From: Deltaproteobacteria bacterium
GTDB lineage: Bacteria > Myxococcota_A > Polyangia > HGW-17 > SLPX01
DNA length: 9,581 nucleotides
Assembly (NCBI GenBank): GCA_011390535.1
Contig: JAABSF010000072.1
Location: forward strand, 1-9,581
Direction: 5' to 3'
Position 1 is the first letter of the stretch, and each line of letters opens with the position of its first letter. Below are positions 1 through 6,107 of the stretch, one piece after another. Made by a program: the position numbers and the translations under genes. Below the pieces are notes generated by a model. That model had not been told where the DNA came from, did no database searches, and saw nothing but the letters and a program-made list of their open reading frames with translations.

Positions 1-2387
1 TGCCGATGGATCGTTTGGTGGCGGTTAAATTTTTAAAGGATGAGTATGCAGCGGATCCTTCGGTTGTTCGTCGTTTTCAACGAGAGGCAAAGGCTTCCGC
101 GCGTTTGACACATGCCAATATAATCACAGTCCATTTAGTAGGGCGCACCGAGAAAGGTGTTCCATATCTTGTGATGGAGTTTCTTCAAGGCGAAGATCTG
201 GATTCAGCCTGTAAACGGATCGGTGTTATGGAGCCTGCCATCGTGGCGAAGGTGGGCCGTCAGATAGCCGATGCTCTCACCGAAGCCCATTCCAATGACG
301 TTGTCCATAGAGATCTGAAGCCGGCCAATATTAAGTTGTGCGAACGACGAGATCGATTGAGCGTCAAAGTTTTGGATTTTGGTATAGCTAAGATCCTTGA
401 AGACGGTGGGTCTAAAGAGAGTAGACTCACCAAAACAGGGACGGTATTCGGTACTCCTTATTATCTCTCTCCTGAGCAGGCTTCGGGTGATGATGTTGAC
501 CACCGTGCCGACATCTATTCTCTTGGTGTTATTCTCTACCAGATGGTAACCGGGCGGTTGCCATTTGATTCCAAGTCGGGGTTGGAGGTTTTGGTTCAGC
601 ACATAAAAAACAAGCCCCCACGCCCCAGCGAGTTTCGGAAAGATATCCCTAAAGGTCTCGAGAACATAATACTTCGGTGTCTAGAGAAGAAACCTGAACA
701 GCGTTATCAAACTGCAGAAGAAATTGGTGATTTGTTGGATTCTTTTGAGGAAGATTCCGGCGTCTCTGCGAAGAGCTTTGGAGTCACCCGGACTCCAGTG
801 ACCCTGGACATGACCGGTTGGAACAAATCCCCGGACAAAAAAGAGCCGGATAAATCCGGGAGTGAAAAGGCTACCATGTTCGGAATGGGCGGAGTTGCTC
901 CTGCATTGGGACTTGGAGTATCACCAAGCATTTCTGATGAGAGTCGGCCTGATCTGCCATCGCCCGGTGTTGAAGAGAGCAAGTCTAAACCTCAGGCTAC
1001 GGGGTCTGAACATTTTCCTGAAGAGCTGGCCACCGACAGTGTCACCGGGAAAAACACTATCTTCAGCAATCAGCCTCAAAAGAGGGTGATTGCCGCACCG
1101 GCTCCCTATGTGCCGCCTGTGGAATCGTCTCCAGCGCATTCACCGAAGGAACCCGTACCTGCCGGAGTCGGTGGGCCGTCGGATGTTCCACCTTCTTCGG
1201 GTCCCGGTGAAGTTGGGCCGGGGTGGAATAAGGAACGTGTGGTTTCAGGTTCGGATGAGGGTTTTGATGCTTATCCTCCCCCACCGAGCGAGAGTGACAA
1301 AGCGGTTGAGGCAGGAGGGCGAGGTGATGTTTTAGCAGCTGATGTTCCGGCAGGAGGCGGGGCGGCAGACCATAGTGTCCCGCAAGATAAACCGCCCGCT
1401 CAACTGCAAGAGGAGGAAGGGGCGGAACGTTCCGGCTGGGGTGGTGAGAGAGCAGATACTTTCGAGTCTGATTTCAAGATGGTTCGTTTTGGTGGGGGGC
1501 GCTCGGTTTGGCTCGTGGTTGGTATCGTTATGTTGGCTGTCGGTGCGCTCGCCACAGGTGGTTATTTCATATTCAGAGATCGACTTTTTGACACGCCCAA
1601 TGGAAAGGAGAAGGAAGGAAAGAGTATAGCTGCCGGTTCCGAAACGGTTGTTGATGCAGGAGATAGTAGTGATGGCTCGGTTGTTGAAAGTGCCTCCGAA
1701 GCACAGAAGGGTCCGTCTTCTTTGACAAAGGGTGTAACTTTGAATCAAGGGATGCGCGCTGGAAGTGTAGTAATCGGAGGTGTGAAGTTTCACTTGAGCC
1801 TCGCGGGGGATCTCAGCCCGCGTAAGAAAACCACAGTCAAGTTGTTCATTTCACCAACTCAAGAATCTGCTGATGTCACCAATGGGGAGGTTGCCTTACA
1901 GATCGTCGCGCCTGAGGGAGATGTTAAGCTGGTAAAAATTGATCCCGATGAAGGGAACACCCGATCTTATATTGCTGCTTTTCGGTGGACTCAACCGGGG
2001 CTTCATCGTTTGGTGTTCCGCTACACAGCCGTTGAAAAACTCGGTTACACCGCATGGTTCGCGGTACCCATAGCATCCGGAGACAAAGATCGTGGAGGGC
2101 GCGTGGCTCCCGGGGCATCGAGGGAACCTGAGAATTGGAATACCCCCGAAGAGGTATCAAAAGGCTTTGAAAAGCTGGATCCGGCTCGTCCTACAACGTC
2201 CAAACCCCGCCCAACAACACGTCCGCGTCCTCGGCCTCGGCCCAGGACACCTTCGACAACGGTCTTTGATGATCTACCTGCGCCGCCTGATTCAGGGGAT
2301 CCGGAACCTCGGCCTCGGCCGGATCCTACACCCAGGCCTCGACCACGGCCAAGAGGAGATGACCTGCCACCGCCTCCGCCTGACTGA
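1..2387 (+). CDS. Membrane-anchored Ser/Thr protein kinase, 5' end missing
   Basis: A Hanks-type (PknB-like) kinase that phosphorylates Ser/Thr on partner proteins. The first Met, at base 6, lies inside the kinase fold just before the ATP-binding Lys (VAVK), and the frame is open to the edge. The glycine-rich loop and true start are therefore outside the window. Counting from that Met, K8, the alpha-C Glu E27, HRDLKPAN (101-108), DFG (124-126), SPEQ in the APE position (155-158) and DIYSLG (169-174) are all present, so it should be active. The domain ends near residue 245. A Pro/Ser/Gly-rich linker runs to about 495, one membrane segment spans about 500-523, and a beta-rich region lies around 580-700. 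The last 60 residues are Pro/Arg repeats ending in poly-Pro. The kinase should be cytoplasmic and the C-terminal half extracytoplasmic, suggesting a sensor. It ends in tandem stops (TGA TAA) and converges on the ABC gene. Kinase call certain; signal unknown. Confidence 0.95.
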   Translation, partial: PMDRLVAVKFLKDEYAADPSVVRRFQREAKASARLTHANIITVHLVGRTEKGVPYLVMEFLQGEDLDSACKRIGVMEPAIVAKVGRQIADALTEAHSNDVVHRDLKPANIKLCERRDRLSVKVLDFGIAKILEDGGSKESRLTKTGTVFGTPYYLSPEQASGDDVDHRADIYSLGVILYQMVTGRLPFDSKSGLEVLVQHIKNKPPRPSEFRKDIPKGLENIILRCLEKKPEQRYQTAEEIGDLLDSFEEDSGVSAKSFGVTRTPVTLDMTGWNKSPDKKEPDKSGSEKATMFGMGGVAPALGLGVSPSISDESRPDLPSPGVEESKSKPQATGSEHFPEELATDSVTGKNTIFSNQPQKRVIAAPAPYVPPVESSPAHSPKEPVPAGVGGPSDVPPSSGPGEVGPGWNKERVVSGSDEGFDAYPPPPSESDKAVEAGGRGDVLAADVPAGGGAADHSVPQDKPPAQLQEEEGAERSGWGGERADTFESDFKMVRFGGGRSVWLVVGIVMLAVGALATGGYFIFRDRLFDTPNGKEKEGKSIAAGSETVVDAGDSSDGSVVESASEAQKGPSSLTKGVTLNQGMRAGSVVIGGVKFHLSLAGDLSPRKKTTVKLFISPTQESADVTNGEVALQIVAPEGDVKLVKIDPDEGNTRSYIAAFRWTQPGLHRLVFRYTAVEKLGYTAWFAVPIASGDKDRGGRVAPGASREPENWNTPEEVSKGFEKLDPARPTTSKPRPTTRPRPRPRPRTPSTTVFDDLPAPPDSGDPEPRPRPDPTPRPRPRPRGDDLPPPPPD
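1503..1574 (+). other. Transmembrane segment of the Ser/Thr kinase
   Basis: This stretch encodes about 24 hydrophobic residues (SVWLVVG... through ...GGYFIF), the only membrane-spanning segment in the kinase. It separates the cytoplasmic kinase and linker from about 270 extracytoplasmic residues. Confidence 0.85.
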
Positions 2388-2430
2388 TAATCTCTGATCT
2401 ATGATTTGAAAACGATAATCTGGGTTCGGA

Positions 2431-3219
2431 TCAAATATCTTTTCGTTCCGGCGGAGTCGCCCGGCTCTCAACCTCGGCGTCCCCGCGAATCCACTTATCG
2501 ACAAGCCTGTATAGTGGAGAATTGAGACCTGAGGCTTTTAGTTCGGCCAACTCTTTAAGGTGGCTGATTTGTGATGAATGCTTTATTCTCCCTTTTTCCA
2601 TGGCTGTCAGGTGAGTGGCCCATTCTTCCATCCCGTCTAAGACATGAGTGGCGTAAAAGATGCATACTCCTCTATTTTTTGCTTCATCTTTCAGGAAATC
2701 CAGGAGATCCGCCCGAACCACAATGTCCAGATCACTTGTTACTTCGTCCAAAAGTAGGAGGGGTTTTTCGTAAACAAGCTCAACAAAGAGTTGCACTCGC
2801 CTTCGTTGCCCCGCAGAGACCCTGTTCATGTGCCAGGAAGGATCGATTTTTAGAAGATCAGTTAAAATATGCAGTCGTTTTGGATTTGCGTCACTCCTTC
2901 TTTCCAGCATCTCCGCTACTGTGATATCCACGAAGCAGCGAAATGTCCCCCCAGTGTATGTTACCTTGCTGCTCAGACTTGTATCATGGAAAGCAGGCCG
3001 TCCCCAAAGGCGGACATTCTCTCGCCCGATCATATGCTTACCTGCGATGACCCTTAATAGAGTCGTTTTCCCTGAACCATTGGCTCCTACTAGAAGATGC
3101 CGCTCTCCTGAGAGGAGCTGGAGATTTATATCTCTCAGTACCAATGGGGTTTCTTGCGAGTAGCGGAAACTAAGGGAGCTTACTTCAACAATTGGAGAAG
3201 TTTTCTGATCAGCTAGCAT
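2431..3219 (-). CDS. Soluble ABC ATPase resembling CAF16/ABCI family
   Basis: A single nucleotide-binding domain of 262 aa with no membrane segment. Walker A is GANGSGKTT (45-53), the signature is VSAGQRRR (134-141), Walker B is LLLLDEV (154-160), the D-loop is SDLD (162-165) and the switch His is H192. The usual Q-loop Gln is absent; the region reads VTYTGGTF (87-94). The motifs AGKHM, GRPAFHDT, GQRRRVQ, LLLDEVT-DLD and YATH-DG are what I know from yeast CAF16 and plant ABCI19-21, soluble ATPases not paired with a permease. The start chosen is the ATG at 3219, which overlaps the upstream stop (ATGCTAG), so translation is probably coupled. A TTG 19 codons upstream lies inside the previous gene and is less likely. 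It is the last gene of the operon. The substrate is unknown. It should hydrolyse ATP, but transport is doubtful because no permease is encoded nearby. Confidence 0.9.
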   Translation of the reverse strand: MLADQKTSPIVEVSSLSFRYSQETPLVLRDINLQLLSGERHLLVGANGSGKTTLLRVIAGKHMIGRENVRLWGRPAFHDTSLSSKVTYTGGTFRCFVDITVAEMLERRSDANPKRLHILTDLLKIDPSWHMNRVSAGQRRRVQLFVELVYEKPLLLLDEVTSDLDIVVRADLLDFLKDEAKNRGVCIFYATHVLDGMEEWATHLTAMEKGRIKHSSQISHLKELAELKASGLNSPLYRLVDKWIRGDAEVESRATPPERKDI

Positions 3220-3665
3220 GATTGGAAAAAACCTGGTGCTATGGAGATTGATTTTGGTGACACCATGAGTTTCCAACTACCGAAACACTTTCCATCAACG
3301 AACAGATCACCTGAAAATGATGACCCTGTCTTCCATGGCCGCGGTAATCGCGCGGCTCCTGACCCCAAGAGCCGCCAAGTGCGACCTTTTTTATCATGAA
3401 ACTCGATGTGTATATTGGATTTTTTATGAAACGGAGGGCCTATGTTGATGCCGCTTCCCGGGGCGATGGATGCCTTGTCTTCAATCTCTCCTTCAAGTTG
3501 GATATCACCGCTCAACTCTAATGGTGACCAGCCGAACAAGGCCAGGTGTGTGGTGCTGTGTCCTTTAAGGCGCAACAGGAGTTTTGCGGAAGCCTTCGCG
3601 TCGGTTGAGGAGGCGGACTTCACTGACCCTTTCATTTCCCATGTCAATAAGTGGCGTGTATTCAT
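3213..3665 (-). CDS. Conserved-looking 150-aa beta-rich protein, function unknown
   Basis: I do not recognise this family. The protein is 150 aa with no signal peptide and no membrane segment. It is rich in alternating polar/hydrophobic strands, for example around 26-36, 51-62, 84-101 and 116-136, consistent with a small beta-barrel. The opening LTWEMKG and later DLFVDG weakly recall the beta-rich domain found at the C-terminus of some bacterial GMC oxidoreductases; this is an impression from memory. The start is set by a perfect AGGAGG seven bases before an ATG that overlaps the upstream stop by one base (TGATG). A frame open further upstream only reads the tail of the upstream gene out of frame. 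It overlaps the ABC ATPase gene by 7 bases. Sitting between a dehydrogenase and an ATPase, it is likely a partner or ligand-binding subunit of either (inference). Confidence 0.8.
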   Translation of the reverse strand: MNTRHLLTWEMKGSVKSASSTDAKASAKLLLRLKGHSTTHLALFGWSPLELSGDIQLEGEIEDKASIAPGSGINIGPPFHKKSNIHIEFHDKKGRTWRLLGSGAARLPRPWKTGSSFSGDLFVDGKCFGSWKLMVSPKSISIAPGFFQSC

Positions 3666-5026
3666 CACTTCGCCTCCTTTCTCTTCTGACTTTCTCTGCT
3701 TCTCATAGTTTCGTTTGTCATGGTTTCGTTTCCAATGGTTTCGTTTCTCATAGTTTCGCTTCCCATGGCTTCTGTCTCGCTTGGATGGAAACTTGAGCCT
3801 CTGCGAGGTGGAATCCAATGGTTCCTTTCATACCACGAAACAGTGTCTTTCCATCCCTCTAAAAATGAATTAAACTTGAATTTGAAACCTGTGTTTTTGA
3901 TTTTCGTATTGTCGAAAACAACGTCACCCGCCATATAAGGGGTTGCCTCGCGATCCACACGAGGGGCGAGCTCGGAGGTAAGGTTTTCGTTTTCAATTAT
4001 TTTTTGCCAATTATTTTGTGTGGCCTTGTTTATGAGACGGAAAGGAAACTCGTAGCTGAGCAAGGGTAAAACCGCCTTGATTAGTGTCCAAGGGAAGGGC
4101 AAAGAGAACGGCGCAGTCTCGAACCCTCCGGTCGAAAGGATGGTTTCCATTAGCTCTCCCGCGGTGATCACATCGTCACACGCAATGTTGAATACGTCTA
4201 TGGGCTTTACTTGGGGGGTTTGCAAGAGATGAATCGCAGCCCGGGCTACATCTTCAGAGTGTACAAGGTTTGTGCGCGGCCCGCCGTGGATTTGAGGAAC
4301 CAGTTTGTTCAATGGGGAGAGCAGGGCAGGGACGGTGGCTGCTGGAGCCACCAGCACTTTGCCTCTTGGACCGTAGATAAGAGCCGGCCTTAATATAGTG
4401 ATGGCCGGGCCACTTTTTTTCTGGGAGAAGAGGTAGTCTTCAGCCAGCACCTTTGTCGCTTCATACGCTGAAGACGGATGCTTTGGAGACTCTTCGGTCA
4501 AGGGTCCTTCAGAGTTTGCGTAGAGAGACCCGGTGGAAAAATGAATGAATCGGGAGACCCCTCTCTGTAGAGCTTCTTCAAATAGATAGATCACCGCGTC
4601 CAGGTTGATTGGCGCCTGCCTTTCAAAAGAAACAGTGATATCCACCCAGGCGGCTGCATGGATCACTACGTCCACCCCTTTCACGAGAGCAGAGATCGCA
4701 GCGGGATCCGTAAGATCGGCCTCATGCCAAGTTATCTTCTCGCTGTTTCCTGAGTTTTCGGGTTTCTTAAGATCAGTGGCGATAACTTTATACCCCTTAT
4801 CCGCAAGTTGAGATATCAATAGGCTCCCCACGGATCCTCCTGCGCCTGTTACAAGAACAGTCTCAATTCGATCGGCGGACGCAGCTGCTTTATTTGTTTT
4901 ACCAGTTAAGCCTGGGGCTCTTACAGGGTTGGGATCGCCTTTGGGGTTGGGATCGCCTGTAAGTTTTGGGTTTTCTTGGTGATTATTTCCTTCTGTCTTT
5001 GTTTGTTTTGTTTTTTTCTTACTCAT
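3665..5026 (-). CDS. NAD(P)-dependent epimerase/dehydrogenase, extended SDR
   Basis: An extended short-chain dehydrogenase/reductase of 453 aa, probably acting on a hydroxyl or keto group of a sugar, sterol-like or lipid substrate using NAD(P). The core spans about 54-405. The Rossmann motif TGAGGSVG is at 60-67, an acidic residue that favours NAD is at D85, HAAA is at 123-126, the Ser/Thr of FSTGS is at 164-167 and the catalytic YxxxK is Y188/K192. The C-terminal FDNTKIKNTGF and GWKDTVSWY-WIP segments are typical of 3-beta-hydroxysteroid-dehydrogenase-like SDRs. Two unusual tails flank the core: a Lys/Asn/Pro-rich N-terminus of about 52 aa with GDPNP repeats, and a C-terminus (from about 408) with ETMxN pentapeptides. 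The start ATG has GAGGGG five bases upstream and overlaps the fadR stop by 8 bases. The SDR call is firm; the substrate is not visible. Confidence 0.92.
   Translation of the reverse strand: MSKKKTKQTKTEGNNHQENPKLTGDPNPKGDPNPVRAPGLTGKTNKAAASADRIETVLVTGAGGSVGSLLISQLADKGYKVIATDLKKPENSGNSEKITWHEADLTDPAAISALVKGVDVVIHAAAWVDITVSFERQAPINLDAVIYLFEEALQRGVSRFIHFSTGSLYANSEGPLTEESPKHPSSAYEATKVLAEDYLFSQKKSGPAITILRPALIYGPRGKVLVAPAATVPALLSPLNKLVPQIHGGPRTNLVHSEDVARAAIHLLQTPQVKPIDVFNIACDDVITAGELMETILSTGGFETAPFSLPFPWTLIKAVLPLLSYEFPFRLINKATQNNWQKIIENENLTSELAPRVDREATPYMAGDVVFDNTKIKNTGFKFKFNSFLEGWKDTVSWYERNHWIPPRRGSSFHPSETEAMGSETMRNETIGNETMTNETMRSRESQKRKEAK
3673..3678 (-). promoter_or_regulatory. Perfect Shine-Dalgarno (AGGAGG) fixing the 150-aa gene start
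   Basis: AGGAGG on the minus strand lies seven bases before the ATG at 3665. It sits inside the last codons of the upstream epimerase gene and decides the start over a 51-codon longer reading. Confidence 0.85.
3698..3766 (-). repeat. 15-bp tandem repeats encoding ETMxN pentapeptides
   Basis: About four and a half in-frame 15-bp units, consensus ATGAGAAACGAAACC with small changes, encode residues 421-443 of the epimerase (ETMRN, ETIGN, ETMTN, ETMRS). They extend the C-terminus beyond the SDR fold without breaking the frame. The pattern fits replication slippage. Confidence 0.85.
4926..4958 (-). repeat. Direct repeat encoding GDPNP motifs in the epimerase N-terminus
   Basis: A 15-bp sequence (plus strand GGGTTGGGATCGCCT) occurs at 4926-4940 and again at 4944-4958, an 18-bp period. 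It encodes two GDPNP motifs in the disordered N-terminal tail. Confidence 0.8.
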
Positions 5027-5723
5027 GTTTTCCCCTCATAAAGTTTAGTGCTGTCTCAGCATAGGTGCTCATAGCTTTGGCCGCTTGTTCAGCATCTCCC
5101 CTCTTGTGGCACTCTATAAACTCCCGGTGTTTGGATGGATCAAAAACGCTCTTGTGATAAAAGCGGCTGAACAATTTTCGCTGTTTTACGTAAACCTGGC
5201 GTATGGCGTGGGTAAGCATTTTTAGGATGCTGTTCTCTGTCAAGCGGACAAGCTCTTCAAAGAAATCGAAGTCAGCTCTTTCCAGCTGAGCTGCGTCCGC
5301 CTTTGGAGCTTCCATGCGCCCCAGGATTTTTTCCAGTTTTTCAGTTTCCCCCGGATGCTTCATCACTGCCTTGCGCGCCGTCCATTCCAGCAGTGCCACC
5401 CGCAGCTCCAAAAGGTCATGCAACCTTTTCATGTTAGGAACACCTCCGGGTGCAATAATAAACGGGAGCAACTGGAGCCCGGCGGTTGTGAGAAAGTCCT
5501 TTATTCGAGTGACCCCACCGTGTTGTATCTCCAAGAGACCCCAGGCCTCCAGCTTAGTAAGGGCTTCCCTTACACCGGATCGGTTAACCGCAAACCTTTC
5601 CGCTAATGTGCGTTCTGAAGGCAAGGCATCGCCGGGCTCCAGCTCACCGCCAAGGATGGCTTCTCGAAGCGAATCGGCGATTTGCTCTGCGATTCTTTTC
5701 TTTTCTATGGGTGCAAAGCGCAT
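5019..5723 (-). CDS. fadR: FadR-type GntR transcriptional regulator
   Basis: A 234-aa regulator with an N-terminal GntR winged helix (about 5-75) and an all-helical ligand domain, close to the 239 aa of E. coli FadR. LPSER, VNRSGVREAL and LEIQHGGVTRI align with the E. coli DNA-reading segments at a constant offset of three. Thus R38, R48, R52 and H68 match the E. coli residues R35, R45, R49 and H65. The stretch after the wing (DFLTTAGLQLL) also matches FadR, and the metal ligands of the FCD subgroup are incomplete, so a FadR_C-type, acyl-CoA-sensing domain is favoured. The start ATG has AGGA five bases upstream. It is the first gene of a four-gene overlapping operon and has a canonical FadR-like operator about 155 bp upstream, so autoregulation is likely. 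The acyl-CoA ligand is inferred from family, not seen. Confidence 0.9.
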   Translation of the reverse strand: MRFAPIEKKRIAEQIADSLREAILGGELEPGDALPSERTLAERFAVNRSGVREALTKLEAWGLLEIQHGGVTRIKDFLTTAGLQLLPFIIAPGGVPNMKRLHDLLELRVALLEWTARKAVMKHPGETEKLEKILGRMEAPKADAAQLERADFDFFEELVRLTENSILKMLTHAIRQVYVKQRKLFSRFYHKSVFDPSKHREFIECHKRGDAEQAAKAMSTYAETALNFMRGKHE

Positions 5724-5805
5724 AATTTTCCTTTTTTTAAAGCTCTTATTAACTCAGTCACAGGCAAACTGAACCTGACCTGAACCTGCGAACGGGCGTA
5801 CGAAA

Positions 5806-5885
5806 AACCGGTCAACTGTTAAACACACCAGATGATAAACAGGTCAACAAGCCAACAGGTCAACTGGTAAACAGGTCAACTGGTA
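5806..5885. repeat. Ten tandem 8-bp FadR half-site-like units
   Basis: Reading from 5806 in steps of eight gives AACCGGTC, AACTGTTA, AACACACC, AGATGATA, AACAGGTC, AACAAGCC, AACAGGTC, AACTGGTA, AACAGGTC and AACTGGTA. The consensus AACNGGTM is the left half of the palindromic operator, and the last unit is that half-site. Within this, the 11-mer AACAGGTCAAC recurs three times at exactly 16-bp spacing (5838, 5854, 5870). All units face the same way. The array may be a multi-site regulator platform or a slippage product of the operator. Confidence 0.8.
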
Positions 5886-5894
5886 CGACCAGTT
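5878..5894. promoter_or_regulatory. FadR-like operator, perfect 17-bp palindrome
   Basis: AACTGGTACGACCAGTT has two perfect 7-bp arms around ACG. The inner 13 bases, CTGGTACGACCAG, equal the core of the E. coli fadB operator as I recall it (ATCTGGTACGACCAGAT). It lies upstream of the fadR-type gene and just downstream of a candidate -10 box, where a bound repressor would block transcription. Confidence 0.85.
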
Positions 5895-5896
5895 AC

Positions 5897-5925
5897 AAGA
5901 TGCTACTCATGCAGTAGTTTGTCAA
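5897..5925 (-). promoter_or_regulatory. Candidate sigma70-type promoter of the fadR operon
   Basis: On the minus strand a perfect -35 box TTGACA (5925-5920) is followed after 17 bp by CATCTT (5902-5897), a weak -10 match (3 of 6). The operator begins 2 bp further on and would cover the start point. A small inverted repeat, CTACT-5-AGTAG (5903-5917), sits between the boxes. The -10 is poor, so the call is tentative. Confidence 0.4.
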
Positions 5926-6016
5926 GGGTTGATCAGTCATTTTTTTTGTTTGCAGTTATTTGTAGTTAATTTTATCTATTTCAGTTTTTTAAGTTATCTG
6001 CCCCGATTATTGATGG

Positions 6017-6029
6017 CTTAGGCCCTAAG
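6017..6029. repeat. 13-bp palindrome CTTAGGCCCTAAG
   Basis: Two perfect 6-bp arms flank a single central C. There is no T-run, so a terminator is unlikely; it could be a protein-binding site. It lies 79 bases beyond the pseudokinase stop. Confidence 0.5.
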
Positions 6030-6107
6030 GAGCTAAGAACAAAGGCAAGAAGGAACAAAAGCGCTAAGCAACAAAACCCTGCTGTAGCTCTCCTTTTTCA
6101 TCTTGTC

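Larger units (their letters stand above)
5724..6107. other. 384-bp intergenic control region upstream of fadR operon
   Basis: No gene is visible here. The half next to fadR holds the octamer array, operator and candidate promoter, plus a GAACCTG direct repeat (5771-5777 and 5782-5788). The distal half (5940-6107) is AT-rich and contains a 13-bp palindrome at 6017-6029. No clear terminator follows the pseudokinase stop at 6108, so read-through from that gene into the operon is possible. Confidence 0.7.

Noticed and set aside
1332..1793. A 153-aa minus-strand open frame opposite the kinase membrane segment
   Set aside because: It overlaps a clear kinase gene entirely and its protein has no recognisable domain.
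2388..2430. Bidirectional terminator between the converging kinase and ABC genes
   Set aside because: Only a loose, AT-rich imperfect pairing is visible, with no strong stem or T-run.
3220..3276. A TTG start 19 codons upstream for the ABC ATPase
   Set aside because: It would lie well inside the previous gene, is a weak start codon, and adds nothing that aligns with ABC domains. The ATG overlapping the stop is better.
3666..3818. A 51-codon N-terminal extension of the 150-aa gene
   Set aside because: It reads the epimerase tail and its 15-bp repeats in another frame, giving Lys/Arg/Asn-rich low complexity. A perfect Shine-Dalgarno marks the later ATG.
5314..5772. A 152-aa plus-strand open frame opposite fadR
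   Set aside because: It covers a well-supported regulator gene and its own leader, and has shadow-like Ser/Arg-rich composition.
5806..5894. Plasmid-type iterons or a replication origin
   Set aside because: Units match the FadR half-site, no initiator gene or DnaA box cluster was seen, and they sit in the promoter region of a FadR-like gene.
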